NCBI RefSeq assembly: GCF_012927115.1
Contig: NZ_JABBFY010000001.1
Coordinates: 868,001 to 932,000 of the forward strand
Length of the DNA stretch: 64,000 nt
Source: Sphingomonas sp. G-3-2-10
Lineage (GTDB): Bacteria; Pseudomonadota; Alphaproteobacteria; Sphingomonadales; Sphingomonadaceae
Direction of reading: 5' to 3'
Below, in pieces: positions 43,602-52,389 of this stretch. Made by a program: the position numbers and the translations under genes. Within the stretch, counting starts at the first letter, position 1, and each line of letters opens with the position of its first letter. The notes beneath the pieces were generated by a model that worked only from the letters and a program-made list of their open reading frames with translations, was not told where the DNA came from and searched no databases.

Positions 43602-45200
43602 TCAGCGCAGCGCGGTCTTCATCTTGCCGACATTCACCGAGCCTGAATTCTCGCGGATCAGCGCCAGGTTCGGCTCGATCGGCAAGTTGCGGCGAGCGAT
43701 CAGCACGGTGCCTTTGCCCGACGCGAAGCCCCATTCGGTGGCGGTGTAGCGTTCCCCCTTTGCCGCGCGCCACAGGAGCTGGCTGTGCGGATAGGCGTAG
43801 CGGTCCTGCTCGGCTGCGGAGACCACGCCGCTGACTCCGATCTCGTCCATGATCCTGCGCGCGGCGCCCGGCGTGGTGGCGGTCAGCACATAGCCCCGGC
43901 CCATGAAGTCGCTGGTCGAGAGCCATTGCGACGCGCGGCTGACCCATACGCGCTTCTGCCCGTCATCGGCATGTGCGGCGGCGGCGATCAGCGCGCCTTC
44001 GCCCCCGGCGCGGCCATCGACCAGCCAGAGGCCGCCTTCGCGCGCCATCGTCCGGCCGAGCGCGGGTGCGCCGATATCGGGCTTGGGGGGCAGGACCCAG
44101 AGTGCGGCGATGGCGGGATAGAGCGCCGCCAGCGCAACCGCCGGCGTGGCGAAGCGCGCGTTGCGGCCAAGGCGCCAGAGGTTGAGCAGACCGATCCCCG
44201 CCAGCACGATCAGCCACGGCAACAGCGGGGTGATATAGCGGGGCTCGAGTGCGGCGGGGACGGCGGCCTGGAAGATCAGCGTGGCCGCGACGACTGCGAT
44301 GGAAAGGCGCGCGATGCGCATCTCGCGCGCGTCGCCGGGGCGGAAGGCCGAGACCATGCCGCCGATGGCCAGCGCCAGACCGATGAAGCCGAAATTCGCC
44401 AGCAGCGCCTGTCCGTTCGCGTCGAGCGACAGGCCGGCATATTCTAGCCCCGGAGCATAGTTGAACCCGCCGGCGGAAATCTTGAACGAGATCCAGTACC
44501 AGGGCGCGACCAGTGCGACCGTGACCAGTGCCGCCACCCATAGCGCCGGGCGCTTCAGCAGCGACCAGCGGCGGGTCAAGGCGATGTCGATTGCCGGAAC
44601 GAGCGCGATCAGGGCGCCATTGCCCTTGGTCAGCGGTGCGGCGGCGGCGAAGATCGCGAAGAGCAGGAAGCGTGGCCAGCTCGGCTTTTCCGATGCGCGC
44701 GCCCACAGGATCGCGCCGATCGCGACGACCAGCGCGACCGGCTGGTCGAGCAGGAGATAGCGCGCGCCGTCGACGACGAGCGGCAGGAAGACATAGGCAA
44801 TCCCCAGCGCCAGCCCGATCGCGCGATGGCCAATCCGGTCGAACGCCCAGACGATCGCGCCGGATGGCAGTCCCGCGACGAACGCCGCGATCAACAGCGC
44901 GCCCCAGGGCGAAGGCCGCAGGGTGGCGAAGATCGGTGCTTCGAGCAGATACCAGCCCGGCGGCCAGTGGCCGATCGAGAGGCGCGGGAAATGCGCGTAA
45001 TAGTCCTGCGCGAACGCCATCGGCGATGGGAAGCCGGCGCGGATCCAGTCGCCGATGAAGAGCGCGTTGACATAATGGCCGCCCTCGTCGGGGTTGATCA
45101 GGCTCTCCGAAAGCCCGCCGCTCATCGATGCGAGGAACAGCGACAACAGCCCGAAAACGAGCGCTGCGGCGGCGGGGAAGGGGAGGCGGCGAGCGGACAT
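43602..45200 (-). CDS. Membrane glycosyltransferase-like protein (GT-C/ArnT-like)
   Basis: The product is about 532 residues with around 11 hydrophobic segments. The first periplasmic loop has NPDEGGHYVNALFIGDWI, with the acidic Asp-Glu expected for GT-C enzymes using polyprenyl-phosphate sugars. HWPPGWYLLEAPIFATL and RYLLLDQPVALVVAIG follow. The C-terminal part is a soluble periplasmic domain with alpha/beta character. It probably transfers a sugar to a lipid or surface polymer; which is unknown. The start is uncertain between ATG 45200 and GTG 45206. It diverges from a lipoprotein gene. Confidence 0.8.
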   Translation of the reverse strand: MSARRLPFPAAAALVFGLLSLFLASMSGGLSESLINPDEGGHYVNALFIGDWIRAGFPSPMAFAQDYYAHFPRLSIGHWPPGWYLLEAPIFATLRPSPWGALLIAAFVAGLPSGAIVWAFDRIGHRAIGLALGIAYVFLPLVVDGARYLLLDQPVALVVAIGAILWARASEKPSWPRFLLFAIFAAAAPLTKGNGALIALVPAIDIALTRRWSLLKRPALWVAALVTVALVAPWYWISFKISAGGFNYAPGLEYAGLSLDANGQALLANFGFIGLALAIGGMVSAFRPGDAREMRIARLSIAVVAATLIFQAAVPAALEPRYITPLLPWLIVLAGIGLLNLWRLGRNARFATPAVALAALYPAIAALWVLPPKPDIGAPALGRTMAREGGLWLVDGRAGGEGALIAAAAHADDGQKRVWVSRASQWLSTSDFMGRGYVLTATTPGAARRIMDEIGVSGVVSAAEQDRYAYPHSQLLWRAAKGERYTATEWGFASGKGTVLIARRNLPIEPNLALIRENSGSVNVGKMKTALR

Positions 45201-45278
45201 CTGCACGCTTCTGCCACCAAGGGCTTAGTAAATTATGGATTTGGGCTAGGATCGCTGTCGAACGGCAGGGGATTGCGG

Positions 45279-46532
45279 ATGAAGCGGATCGCATTCTGGC
45301 TCGCGGCGGGGCTGATGCTTCACGGGTGCGCCTCGCGGCCGTTGACGCTCGACGCGCCGCAATCGAGCTCGGTGGTGCGCAAGCAGATGTTGGACGCGAT
45401 CGAATCGGGTGATCGCGCCACGCTCACCCGATCGGCGATCGATCTCGCCGGGATGGGGGCGTCGCTTTCGGATGCCAGCATCGACCGGATCGCGCCGCTG
45501 CTCGATCTGTCGCTGCTCGCGGATGTGGCGAACCAGCCGCGGACCGGCTTTCCCGATGGCGTGACGGCGCTGCGGACATGGTTTCGCGATAACGGCAAGG
45601 TGCACGCGCCGCGTCCGGAGGAACTGGTCGCGACGGTGCCGGCCGAATACCGGCTGGTCGAGGGCATCGCGTGGGATCCGGCGCGGAAACGGCTGTTCAT
45701 CGGGACGGTGGTCGATGGACGGCTGGCCTATCTCGAAGACGGCGTGTGGCACGAGGTTCCGGTGGGATCGCCGCGTGGCGGTCTGTTCGGCATGGCGGTG
45801 GACGCGAAGCGGGGACTGTTGTGGATCGCCACCGGATCGGTCGACCAGACTGCGGTGACCGGCGAGCGGATGACCGGCCTGATCGCGGTCGATCTGGATA
45901 CGCTGAAGGTCGTGCGCCGCGTTGCGCTGTCCGGCAATGCGCCCGGCGTGGCGGGCGATGTGGCGCTGGCGCCCGATGGAACCGTGTTCGTCAGCAACAG
46001 CATGTCCGGCGCGATCCATCGCTGCCGGCCGGGATGCGCCGCGCTGGACGATCTCGTGCCCGCCGGGCGGTTCCGCAGCCCGCAGGGGATGGCGCTGTCG
46101 AAGCGTGGTGGCCGCCTCTATGTCGCGGACTATGGCACCGGGCTGTGGGTCGTCGAGACCCGTACCGGCCAGGTGTCGCCGATGCGGGTCGCCCAAGCGA
46201 CCATGCTCGACGGCGTCGACGGACTGGTTGCCGCGCATCGAGCGCTACCGGCGGGCGAGGGGCTGGTGGCCATCCAGAACGGCACGCGGCCGCGGCGAAT
46301 CATCCGGCTCCATCCCGGGCGGTCCGCGGATATCGTCCGGCACGCGGTCCCGCTTCTGGCGCTTTCGCCCGATGGTCCCGAGCCGACGCTGGGCGTACTC
46401 GTCGGGGACAGCCTCTATTATATCGGCGACGGACAATGGGAGCGGTACGGGCCCGGCGGCGCGTTGAAGGATGGGCAACCGCCGCGCGGCACGCCGATTC
46501 TTCAGCTTCCAGTCATGGATATTGGCATTTGA
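45279..46532 (+). CDS. Beta-propeller (SMP-30-like) lipoprotein
   Basis: From the ATG at 45279 the product is 417 residues. The signal ends in a lipobox (LMLHGCASR, Cys near residue 17). After about 120 helical residues comes a propeller-like domain with repeated blades, such as LVEGIAWDPARKRLFIGTV, LFGMAVDAKRGLLWIATG, DVALAPDGTVFVSNSMSGAI and GMALSKRGGRLYVADYG. This resembles gluconolactonase/SMP-30 or NHL-type propellers. It would be an envelope-anchored binding protein or lactonase; catalytic residues cannot be assigned. An upstream in-frame extension was rejected because the lipobox fixes the start. Confidence 0.78.
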   Translation: MKRIAFWLAAGLMLHGCASRPLTLDAPQSSSVVRKQMLDAIESGDRATLTRSAIDLAGMGASLSDASIDRIAPLLDLSLLADVANQPRTGFPDGVTALRTWFRDNGKVHAPRPEELVATVPAEYRLVEGIAWDPARKRLFIGTVVDGRLAYLEDGVWHEVPVGSPRGGLFGMAVDAKRGLLWIATGSVDQTAVTGERMTGLIAVDLDTLKVVRRVALSGNAPGVAGDVALAPDGTVFVSNSMSGAIHRCRPGCAALDDLVPAGRFRSPQGMALSKRGGRLYVADYGTGLWVVETRTGQVSPMRVAQATMLDGVDGLVAAHRALPAGEGLVAIQNGTRPRRIIRLHPGRSADIVRHAVPLLALSPDGPEPTLGVLVGDSLYYIGDGQWERYGPGGALKDGQPPRGTPILQLPVMDIGI

Positions 46533-46602
46533 CTGCATCCACGTGCTTGCCCGTTCGTGCAACCACGCTATCGTGTTCGGGACTTATCTAGGGGAAAACA
46601 TC

Positions 46603-47079
46603 ATGAAGTGGTTGATTGCGCTCGCCTTTACGCTCGTCGTTCCTGTCGCCGCACAGGCGCAGGTCAAGGAAATGCCGCTGGAGGCCGTCGGGCCGTGGAA
46701 GGTCAGCGGCAAGGGGGGCGACTGTCTGGTCGGCTTCATGACGCCGAACGGGATGCTGATGATCGCTTCGCCCGCCACCGGCGGCGAGAATCAGGGCGGC
46801 ATGATGATCGCCAAGCCGGGCCTGACGGTTGCCGACGGCCCCGGCCAGGCGATCGAGCTTTCCGGTCCGCCGACGATGGCGGGCGCCCGTACCGCGATCG
46901 GCTATAGCGACATGCCGGGCTACTGGATGTCGTTCCCGAGCGCGACGACGATCGACGCCTTTCCGGACAGCTGGCGTTTCAAGGTGACCAAGGGCGGCGA
47001 GACGCTGATGGACCTGAACGTCACAGGCTTCACCGCGGCACGCGCCGCGCTGCGCCGCTGCGTCACCCAGACCAGCTGA
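46603..47079 (+). CDS. Small exported protein of unknown function
   Basis: The 158-residue product has a signal peptide (MKWLIALAFTLVVPVAA, cut after AQA). The mature protein has VGPWKVSGKGGDCLVGFMTP and ends AARAALRRCVTQTS, with two cysteines that could pair in the periplasm. The composition is beta-rich, and no family is named. It lies just upstream of the nuo operon and is separated from it by two hairpins, so it is probably transcribed independently. Confidence 0.7.
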   Translation: MKWLIALAFTLVVPVAAQAQVKEMPLEAVGPWKVSGKGGDCLVGFMTPNGMLMIASPATGGENQGGMMIAKPGLTVADGPGQAIELSGPPTMAGARTAIGYSDMPGYWMSFPSATTIDAFPDSWRFKVTKGGETLMDLNVTGFTAARAALRRCVTQTS

Positions 47080-47089
47080 TTTTCGTGCG

Positions 47090-47121
47090 TGGCGCCTGCT
47101 TCCGGAGGGGAGCGGGCGCCA
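47090..47121 (+). terminator. Strong hairpin after the small exported protein gene
   Basis: Bases 47090-47103 pair with 47108-47121 in a 14-base stem with two G-T pairs and loop GGAG. It lies ten bases after the stop at 47079. No T-run follows, so on its own it is only terminator-like. Confidence 0.5.
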
Positions 47122-47141
47122 TCGCCAACATGAAGATATCC

Positions 47142-47164
47142 GGGGCTTTGAAGTGGCCCTTTTT
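47142..47164 (+). terminator. Weak intrinsic terminator before nuo
   Basis: GGGGCT (47142-47147) pairs with GGCCCT (47155-47160), followed by TTTT, giving a short stem with a U-tract. It probably ends transcription from the upstream gene. The remaining 87 bases to nuoA must hold the nuo promoter, but no confident -35/-10 pair was found there. Confidence 0.45.
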
Positions 47165-47251
47165 GCGAGTCATTCTCACGCCCCAAGGCGTTGCGTCATG
47201 GGGCAGGCAGTCCTAGAAGCCGCCTCAGATTCCGCACTCGCGAGATGAGCT

Positions 47252-47626
47252 TTGATCGACCTGTCGCAATATCTGCCGATCCTGCTGTTCCTCGGCATCG
47301 CGCTCGCGCTTTCCAGCGTGTTCGTGTTCGCACCGATGGCCGTCAGCCGCCTGACCGGCTCACACAAGCCCACGCCCGAAAAACTGACCGAATATGAGTG
47401 CGGCTTCCCCGCGTTCGAGGATTCGCGCAGCCAGTTCGACGTGCGCTTCTATCTCGTCGCCATTCTCTTCATCATCTTCGATCTCGAAGCCGCCTTCCTG
47501 TTTCCGTGGGCGGTGACGGTGTTCGATCTGGGCTGGGTGGCCTGGATCTCGATGATGATCTTCATTGCCGAGCTCGCGCTCGGCCTCGTTTACGCCTGGA
47601 AAGTGGGAGCCCTGGATTGGGAGTAG
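47252..47626 (+). CDS. nuoA: NADH-quinone oxidoreductase subunit A
   Basis: The 124-residue membrane subunit has three helices. It carries the conserved loop [20 protein letters not shown] and the following [20 protein letters not shown], with the acidic residues of the quinone-channel region. The start is TTG at 47252, as no ATG in frame gives the normal N-terminus [14 protein letters not shown]. It is the first gene of the nuo operon. Its 3' end overlaps nuoB by ten bases. Confidence 0.95.
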   Translation: MIDLSQYLPILLFLGIALALSSVFVFAPMAVSRLTGSHKPTPEKLTEYECGFPAFEDSRSQFDVRFYLVAILFIIFDLEAAFLFPWAVTVFDLGWVAWISMMIFIAELALGLVYAWKVGALDWE

Positions 47627-48156
47627 ATCTTACGCAGGCGCCGCCGCCGGGCACGCTCCCGAACGTCGCGTTCCTGAACGACATCAACGCCGAGCTGGGT
47701 GACAAGGGCTTCCTCGTCACGTCGACCGAGGAGCTGTTCCAGTGGGCGCGCACCGGCTCGCTGTGGTGGATGACCTTCGGTCTGGCCTGCTGCGCGGTCG
47801 AGATGATCCACGTCAACATGCCGCGCTACGACATGGAGCGCTTCGGCGCCGCGCCGCGCGCATCGCCGCGCCAGTCGGACGTGATGATCGTGGCCGGCAC
47901 GCTGTGCAACAAGATGGCCCCGGCGCTGCGTCGCGTGTACGACCAGATGTCCGAGCCGAAATATGTGATCTCGATGGGATCGTGCGCGAACGGCGGCGGC
48001 TATTACCACTATAGCTACAGCGTCGTGCGCGGTTGCGACCGGATCGTGCCCGTGGACATCTATGTCCCCGGCTGCCCGCCGACCGCCGAAGCCTTGCTCT
48101 ATGGCATCATGCAGCTCCAGCGGAAGATCCGTCGCAGCGGGACGCTCGAACGGTGA
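47617..48156 (+). CDS. nuoB: NADH-quinone oxidoreductase subunit B
   Basis: The 179-residue peripheral subunit carries iron-sulphur cluster N2, next to the quinone site. The ligand cysteines are in [24 protein letters not shown] and [16 protein letters not shown] at 47617 within the end of nuoA, eight bases after GGGAG, is the likely start. The stop overlaps nuoC in GTGA. All motifs are intact. Confidence 0.96.
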   Translation: MGVDLTQAPPPGTLPNVAFLNDINAELGDKGFLVTSTEELFQWARTGSLWWMTFGLACCAVEMIHVNMPRYDMERFGAAPRASPRQSDVMIVAGTLCNKMAPALRRVYDQMSEPKYVISMGSCANGGGYYHYSYSVVRGCDRIVPVDIYVPGCPPTAEALLYGIMQLQRKIRRSGTLER

Positions 48157-49076
48157 GGGCGCCTGCTCCGAAATATACCGCCAATGACGGCGTGATCGAC
48201 GCGGCGAAGGCTGCGCTCGGCACCATGCTGATCGAAGCGACCGATCTGGTCGGCGAAGTCAATCTGACCGTCGATCGCGTCCGGCTGGTCGAGGCGATGA
48301 TCGCGCTGCGCGATACCAAGGGCCTCGAATACCAGCAGTGCATGGAGATCGCCGGGGTCGACTATCTCGACCGCGAGGAGCGGTTCGACGTCTGCTACAT
48401 GTTGCTCTCGCTGACCCGGAACCACCGGCTGCGCGTGCGCGTGACCACCGACGAAGTTAAGCCGGTGCCGTCGGTGACGGACATCTGGCCGGTCGCCGGC
48501 TGGCTCGAGCGCGAAGTGTACGACATGTATGGCGTGCTCTTCTCGGGAAACACCGACCTGCGCCGCATCCTGACCGATTACGGGTTCCAGGGACATCCGC
48601 AGCGCAAGGACTTCCCGCTGACCGGCTATGTCGAACTGCGGTACTCGGAAGAAGCGAAGCGCGTGGTCTATGAGCCGGTTCAGCTGGCGCAGGACTTCCG
48701 CAACTTCGATTTCATGAGCCCGTGGGAAGGGGCGGAGTATATCCTCCCCGGCGACGAGAAATATGTGGCGCCTACGCCGCCGGCTCCGCCGCCCGCGCCT
48801 CCGGCTGCGAAGGTCGAGGCTGCTCCGGCACCCGCCGCCGTGCCGCAGGCAAAGGGTGCGCCGACGCCGCTGACCGCCGACCAGATCGTCAAGGCCGATG
48901 CGCCTGCCACGAAGGCGACCAAAGCGCGCGTGACCAAGCCGAAGACCAGCGACAGCACCGCGCAGACCGGCGCCGGCAAGCCCGGTCCGGACGCCGGCCC
49001 CAAGCCGGCCGACCCCGATGTCGTGAAGAAGCCGCGTGCGCCGCGCGCGAAGAAGACGGGCCCGGACAATGGCTGA
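48153..49076 (+). CDS. nuoC: NADH-quinone oxidoreductase subunit C with long C-terminal tail
   Basis: The 307-residue peripheral subunit starts at GTG 48153. The NuoC domain has [39 protein letters not shown] and [20 protein letters not shown] and ends near residue 205. A tail of roughly 100 residues follows, first rich in Pro and Ala ([19 protein letters not shown]), then in Lys, Arg and Thr. Tails of this kind are not in the E. coli protein. The stop overlaps nuoD by eight bases. Confidence 0.94.
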   Translation: MRAPAPKYTANDGVIDAAKAALGTMLIEATDLVGEVNLTVDRVRLVEAMIALRDTKGLEYQQCMEIAGVDYLDREERFDVCYMLLSLTRNHRLRVRVTTDEVKPVPSVTDIWPVAGWLEREVYDMYGVLFSGNTDLRRILTDYGFQGHPQRKDFPLTGYVELRYSEEAKRVVYEPVQLAQDFRNFDFMSPWEGAEYILPGDEKYVAPTPPAPPPAPPAAKVEAAPAPAAVPQAKGAPTPLTADQIVKADAPATKATKARVTKPKTSDSTAQTGAGKPGPDAGPKPADPDVVKKPRAPRAKKTGPDNG

Positions 49077-50304
49077 GTATCTGGACGAACTGGCAGGCGT
49101 GACTGACGCGGGCGATCCCGAGGTCGGCGACGTCGAGATCCAGAACTACACGATCAATTTCGGCCCGCAGCATCCCGCGGCGCACGGCGTGCTGCGTCTG
49201 GTCATGGAGCTGGACGGCGAGATCGTCGAGCGGCTCGATCCGCATATCGGACTGCTTCACCGCGGCACCGAGAAGCTGATCGAGTACAAGACCTACTCGC
49301 AGGCGCTGCCGTATTTCGATCGCCTCGACTATTGCTCGCCGCTGGGCATGGAGCATTCGTACGTGCTGGCGGTCGAGAAGCTGCTCGACCTCGAAGTGCC
49401 GCTGCGCGCGCAGTATCTGCGCGTGTTCTTCGCGGAGCTGACCCGCATCTGCAATCACATGCTGAACCTGGGTTCGCACGTGATGGACGTCGGCGCGATG
49501 ACGCCGAACCTGTGGATGTTCGAAATCCGCGAGGATTGCCTGAACTTCTTCGAGCGTGCCTCGGGCGCGCGGATGCACTCCAACTATTTCCGCGTCGGCG
49601 GCGTCCATCAGGACGTCCCGCTGAAGCTGCTGACCGATATCGGCGACTGGCTCGATACGCGCCTGCCGAAACTGTTCGGCGATGCGATCAGCCTGGTGGC
49701 CGAGAACCGCATCTTCAAGCAGCGCAACGTCGACATCGCCGTGGTCAGCCGCGAGGATGCGATCAAATGGGGCTTTTCCGGCCCGATGATCCGTGGCGCG
49801 GGCATCCCCTGGGATATCCGCAAGGCGCAGCCCTATGACGTGTACGACCGGATGGATTTCGAGATCCCCGTCGGCACGCGCGGCGATTGCTATGACCGGT
49901 TCATGGTCCGCGTCGAGGAAGTCTATCAGTCCGCGCGCATCATGAAGCAGTGCCTGGCCGAAATGCCCGAAGGCCCGATCATGACGCTCGACCGCAAGGT
50001 CGGCCCGCCCAAGCGCGGCGAGATGAAGCAGTCGATGGAAGCGCTGATCCATCACTTCAAGCTCTATTCGGAAGGCTATCACGTCCCCGCGGGCGAGGTG
50101 TATGTCGCGACCGAAAGCCCCAAGGGCGAGTTCGGCGTGTATCTGGTGAGCGACGGCAGCAACAAGCCGTACCGCTGCAAGATCCGCCCGACTGCGTTCA
50201 GCCACTTGCAGGCGATGGACTTCATGTCGCGCGGGCACATGCTGGCGGACACGACTGCGATCCTCGGCGCGCTCGATATTGTGTTCGGGGAGTGCGACCG
50301 GTGA
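49069..50304 (+). CDS. nuoD: NADH-quinone oxidoreductase subunit D
   Basis: The 411-residue subunit forms much of the quinone-binding pocket with NuoB. It has [19 protein letters not shown] near residue 30, [18 protein letters not shown], and [20 protein letters not shown]. The end [16 protein letters not shown] is conserved. The start ATG 49069 lies inside nuoC. The stop TGA overlaps the GTG start of the next small exported protein gene, the first non-canonical gene of the operon. Confidence 0.96.
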   Translation: MAEYLDELAGVTDAGDPEVGDVEIQNYTINFGPQHPAAHGVLRLVMELDGEIVERLDPHIGLLHRGTEKLIEYKTYSQALPYFDRLDYCSPLGMEHSYVLAVEKLLDLEVPLRAQYLRVFFAELTRICNHMLNLGSHVMDVGAMTPNLWMFEIREDCLNFFERASGARMHSNYFRVGGVHQDVPLKLLTDIGDWLDTRLPKLFGDAISLVAENRIFKQRNVDIAVVSREDAIKWGFSGPMIRGAGIPWDIRKAQPYDVYDRMDFEIPVGTRGDCYDRFMVRVEEVYQSARIMKQCLAEMPEGPIMTLDRKVGPPKRGEMKQSMEALIHHFKLYSEGYHVPAGEVYVATESPKGEFGVYLVSDGSNKPYRCKIRPTAFSHLQAMDFMSRGHMLADTTAILGALDIVFGECDR

Positions 50305-50645
50305 GAGCGTTGCTCGCTATCGCCTGTATGCTGGCCGTTGCCCCGGCTGCTGCATCTGCGGACTCGGATTCCGACACCGCGAAGGCGTTCGTCGCAGCGG
50401 TACGAAGCGGCGGCGACGTACAGGCTGCCCATCCTGACGCCGTGAACGACCGCGAGGCTGCATCCCTGCGGCGTCTGCAGGGTTGCAATCCGACCAACTT
50501 CATGAAGCAGAAGGCCGGACGATACACGGTTGTCTGGGTTTGTCGTGGCGGCGGCGCTTTGGGCATGGGAATGAACCTCAGCGACGGCAAGCTGGTCCGT
50601 GTCGAAACCTTCGAGGTCGTCTCGCGGCCGAACAGGGGTTCGTAG
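50301..50645 (+). CDS. Small exported two-cysteine protein in the nuo operon
   Basis: The 114-residue product starts at a GTG overlapping the nuoD stop (GTGA). It has a signal peptide ([18 protein letters not shown]). The mature part has [20 protein letters not shown] followed by [16 protein letters not shown]; its two cysteines could pair in the periplasm. It is not clearly related to the nuoF-nuoG trio. The function is unknown. Its tight coupling suggests expression with complex I. Confidence 0.7.
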   Translation: MRALLAIACMLAVAPAAASADSDSDTAKAFVAAVRSGGDVQAAHPDAVNDREAASLRRLQGCNPTNFMKQKAGRYTVVWVCRGGGALGMGMNLSDGKLVRVETFEVVSRPNRGS

Positions 50646-50646
50646 G

Positions 50647-50991
50647 ATGAGCGACATCAACCATCGCATCGCCCTGATCGATACGCTGATGGCGCATTAC
50701 AACGCGCTCGACGCGGACGCGTATGCCGACATGTTCGCCGAGGGCGGCAGCGAGGCCATGTATCGCGGCGACGTGGTGCGCGAGGGCCGCGAAGGCGTTC
50801 GTTCGGGCATGAAGGCGGTGTTCGCCGAATTCCCGGAGAACCGCGCCGACGTGCTCCAGAAGTTTCTGCTGGGCGATCGCGTGGTGCTGCACGAGCGGGT
50901 GTACCGCTCCAGCACGGCCGAGCCTTTCGACGTTATGACGGTCTATTCGTTCGACGGCGATCTGGTCGAGCGGGTGGAGTTCATCCGGTGA
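50647..50991 (+). CDS. NTF2/SnoaL-like protein in the nuo operon
   Basis: The 114-residue cytoplasmic protein has the small alpha+beta cone fold of NTF2/SnoaL-like proteins. It shows LIDTLMAHYNALDADAYADM at the N-terminus, then GREGVRSGMKAVFAEFPEN and FDVMTVYSFDGDLVERVEFI at the end. Such proteins may bind or isomerise small ligands such as polyketides or steroids. The ATG is one base after the preceding stop. Its end overlaps the next gene in GTGA. A role in complex I is not established. Confidence 0.78.
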   Translation: MSDINHRIALIDTLMAHYNALDADAYADMFAEGGSEAMYRGDVVREGREGVRSGMKAVFAEFPENRADVLQKFLLGDRVVLHERVYRSSTAEPFDVMTVYSFDGDLVERVEFIR

Positions 50992-51452
50992 TTGAAGCGC
51001 TCTTGCTTTCATATCGAAACGCGCGTGCGTCGGTCGGGATTGCCGCTATGTTGATGGCGCTCCCCTCGTCGGCTTTTTCCACGCCGCAGGAAGCAAAAAC
51101 CACTCCCGAAGCCTTCGCTGAAGCGCTTGTCGCACGAGATACCGCGCTGATGGCTGTTATCGCGAATGGCGGCATGGAAGATGGCGATCAGTTGCGACCG
51201 ATTTCGGCTACCGAGCTCGTGTCGAGGGTTGATGGTTGTCGGGTGGGTAAGATTTCCGCTCGTACTATATCGCTAGATTGCGCAGCCGAGCCTGTTGGAG
51301 GACCGGCGGGCAAGTGCTTTACCGGTAACTACACGATCCTTTTCTTGTTCAGCGATAGTTTGCCGACGGCGGCATCACTTTCCAAAACTAGGCTTCGCAC
51401 GCCGGAATGTAATCTCACCCCGCCGCCGCCCGCACCTACAGGTAGTCAATAA
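50988..51452 (+). CDS. Exported protein of unknown function in the nuo operon
   Basis: The 154-residue product starts at GTG 50988, overlapping the preceding gene. A hydrophobic stretch near residues 15-30 (ASVGIAAMLMALPSSAF) looks like a signal peptide after a long polar start. The mature part has four or so cysteines (VDGCRVG, LDCAAEP, GKCFTGN, PECNLTP). Codon use is visibly less GC-biased than the neighbours, for example ACTATATCGCTAGATTG at 51268-51284, so it may be a later arrival. No family is recognised. Confidence 0.6.
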   Translation: MIEALLLSYRNARASVGIAAMLMALPSSAFSTPQEAKTTPEAFAEALVARDTALMAVIANGGMEDGDQLRPISATELVSRVDGCRVGKISARTISLDCAAEPVGGPAGKCFTGNYTILFLFSDSLPTAASLSKTRLRTPECNLTPPPPAPTGSQ

Positions 51453-52120
51453 TGGCTGAGAAACCCCCTCTCGAAGATACTCCCGAACTGCGCGCGCGCT
51501 GGGGCGGGTTTGCGTGGAATGCGGCGAATGTCGCGAAGACGCAGGAAATCCTGTCGCGCTATCCGGCGGGGCGTCAGCAGTCGTGCACGATCCCGTTCCT
51601 CGATCTGGCGCAGCGTCAGGTCGGTGCGGAGACCAATACGCAGGGCTGGCTGCCCATTCCCGTGATGGAGTTCGTCGCGAAGGAACTGAGCCTGCCGTAC
51701 ATCCGCGTGCTGGAAGTCGCGAGCTTCTACACGATGTTCAACCTGCATCCGGTGGGCAAGTATCACGTGCAGGTGTGCGGGACGACGCCGTGCATGTTGC
51801 GCGGATCGGACGACGTGATGGCGGCGTGCAAGGCGCGCGGCATGAAGAAGGGCCACACCACCGAGGACGGGCTGTTCACGCTGACCGAGGTCGAATGCAT
51901 GGGCAATTGCTCGTCGGCGCCGATGGTCCAGATCAACGACGATAATTTCGAAGACCTGGATTACGACCGCACGACCGCGATCCTCGATGCGCTGGCGAAG
52001 GGCGAGAGCCCCAAGACCGGTACGCAGGAGCCGGGCCGGCACACGGTCGAGCCGGTCGGTGGCCCGACGACGCTGAAGGAAATGGTCAACGCCAACCACG
52101 ATTATCGGGGAGAATGGTGA
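51452..52120 (+). CDS. nuoE: NADH-quinone oxidoreductase subunit E
   Basis: The 222-residue subunit carries the 2Fe-2S cluster N1a. The ligand cysteines are in VQVCGTTPCMLRGSD and TEVECMGNCSSAPMVQIN. The N-terminal helical region includes PYIRVLEVASFYTMF, typical of the family. The start ATG overlaps the previous stop in TAATG. The C-terminal 50 residues are an extension rich in Pro and Gly. The stop overlaps the next tiny gene in TGATG. Confidence 0.95.
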   Translation: MAEKPPLEDTPELRARWGGFAWNAANVAKTQEILSRYPAGRQQSCTIPFLDLAQRQVGAETNTQGWLPIPVMEFVAKELSLPYIRVLEVASFYTMFNLHPVGKYHVQVCGTTPCMLRGSDDVMAACKARGMKKGHTTEDGLFTLTEVECMGNCSSAPMVQINDDNFEDLDYDRTTAILDALAKGESPKTGTQEPGRHTVEPVGGPTTLKEMVNANHDYRGEW

Positions 52121-52296
52121 TGAGCGGCGATAACAAGAACCTGATTATCACGATCCTTGCCATCATCGGCGGGCTCGTCGTGCTGGGGTGGGTGTTCAAG
52201 CTGTTCGCGAACCTGCTGGGCCTGCTGATCTTTGTCGGGATCGTCGTGGTCGCGGTGTTCTTCGTCCAGAATGTGATGGGCAAGGGGCGTCGATGA
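52120..52296 (+). CDS. Small membrane protein in the nuo operon
   Basis: The 58-residue product has two adjacent hydrophobic segments (LIITILAIIGGLVVLGWVF and LLGLLIFVGIVVVAVFFV) and a basic end (QNVMGKGRR). ATG 52120 overlaps the nuoE stop, seven bases after GGGGAG; an in-frame ATG at 52114 is possible. It is translationally coupled to the next gene. The family is not recognised. Confidence 0.68.
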   Translation: MSGDNKNLIITILAIIGGLVVLGWVFKLFANLLGLLIFVGIVVVAVFFVQNVMGKGRR

Positions 52297-52388
52297 ACCC
52301 CGCAATCTTCATTTCTCTGTTCGCGGTGGCCATCGCCCTGATGGCGGTGCTGATCGCGAAGAATGCCAAGAAGAAGGACGGTAACTGA
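52293..52388 (+). CDS. Tiny single-helix membrane protein in the nuo operon
   Basis: The 31-residue frame starts at ATG 52293 within the previous stop (ATGA). It encodes one hydrophobic helix ([18 protein letters not shown]) and a lysine-rich tail ([10 protein letters not shown]), which predicts a cytoplasmic C-terminus. The next gene, nuoF, begins one base after its stop. It resembles supernumerary single-helix subunits in shape only. Confidence 0.65.
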   Translation: MNPAIFISLFAVAIALMAVLIAKNAKKKDGN

Positions 52389-52389
52389 G

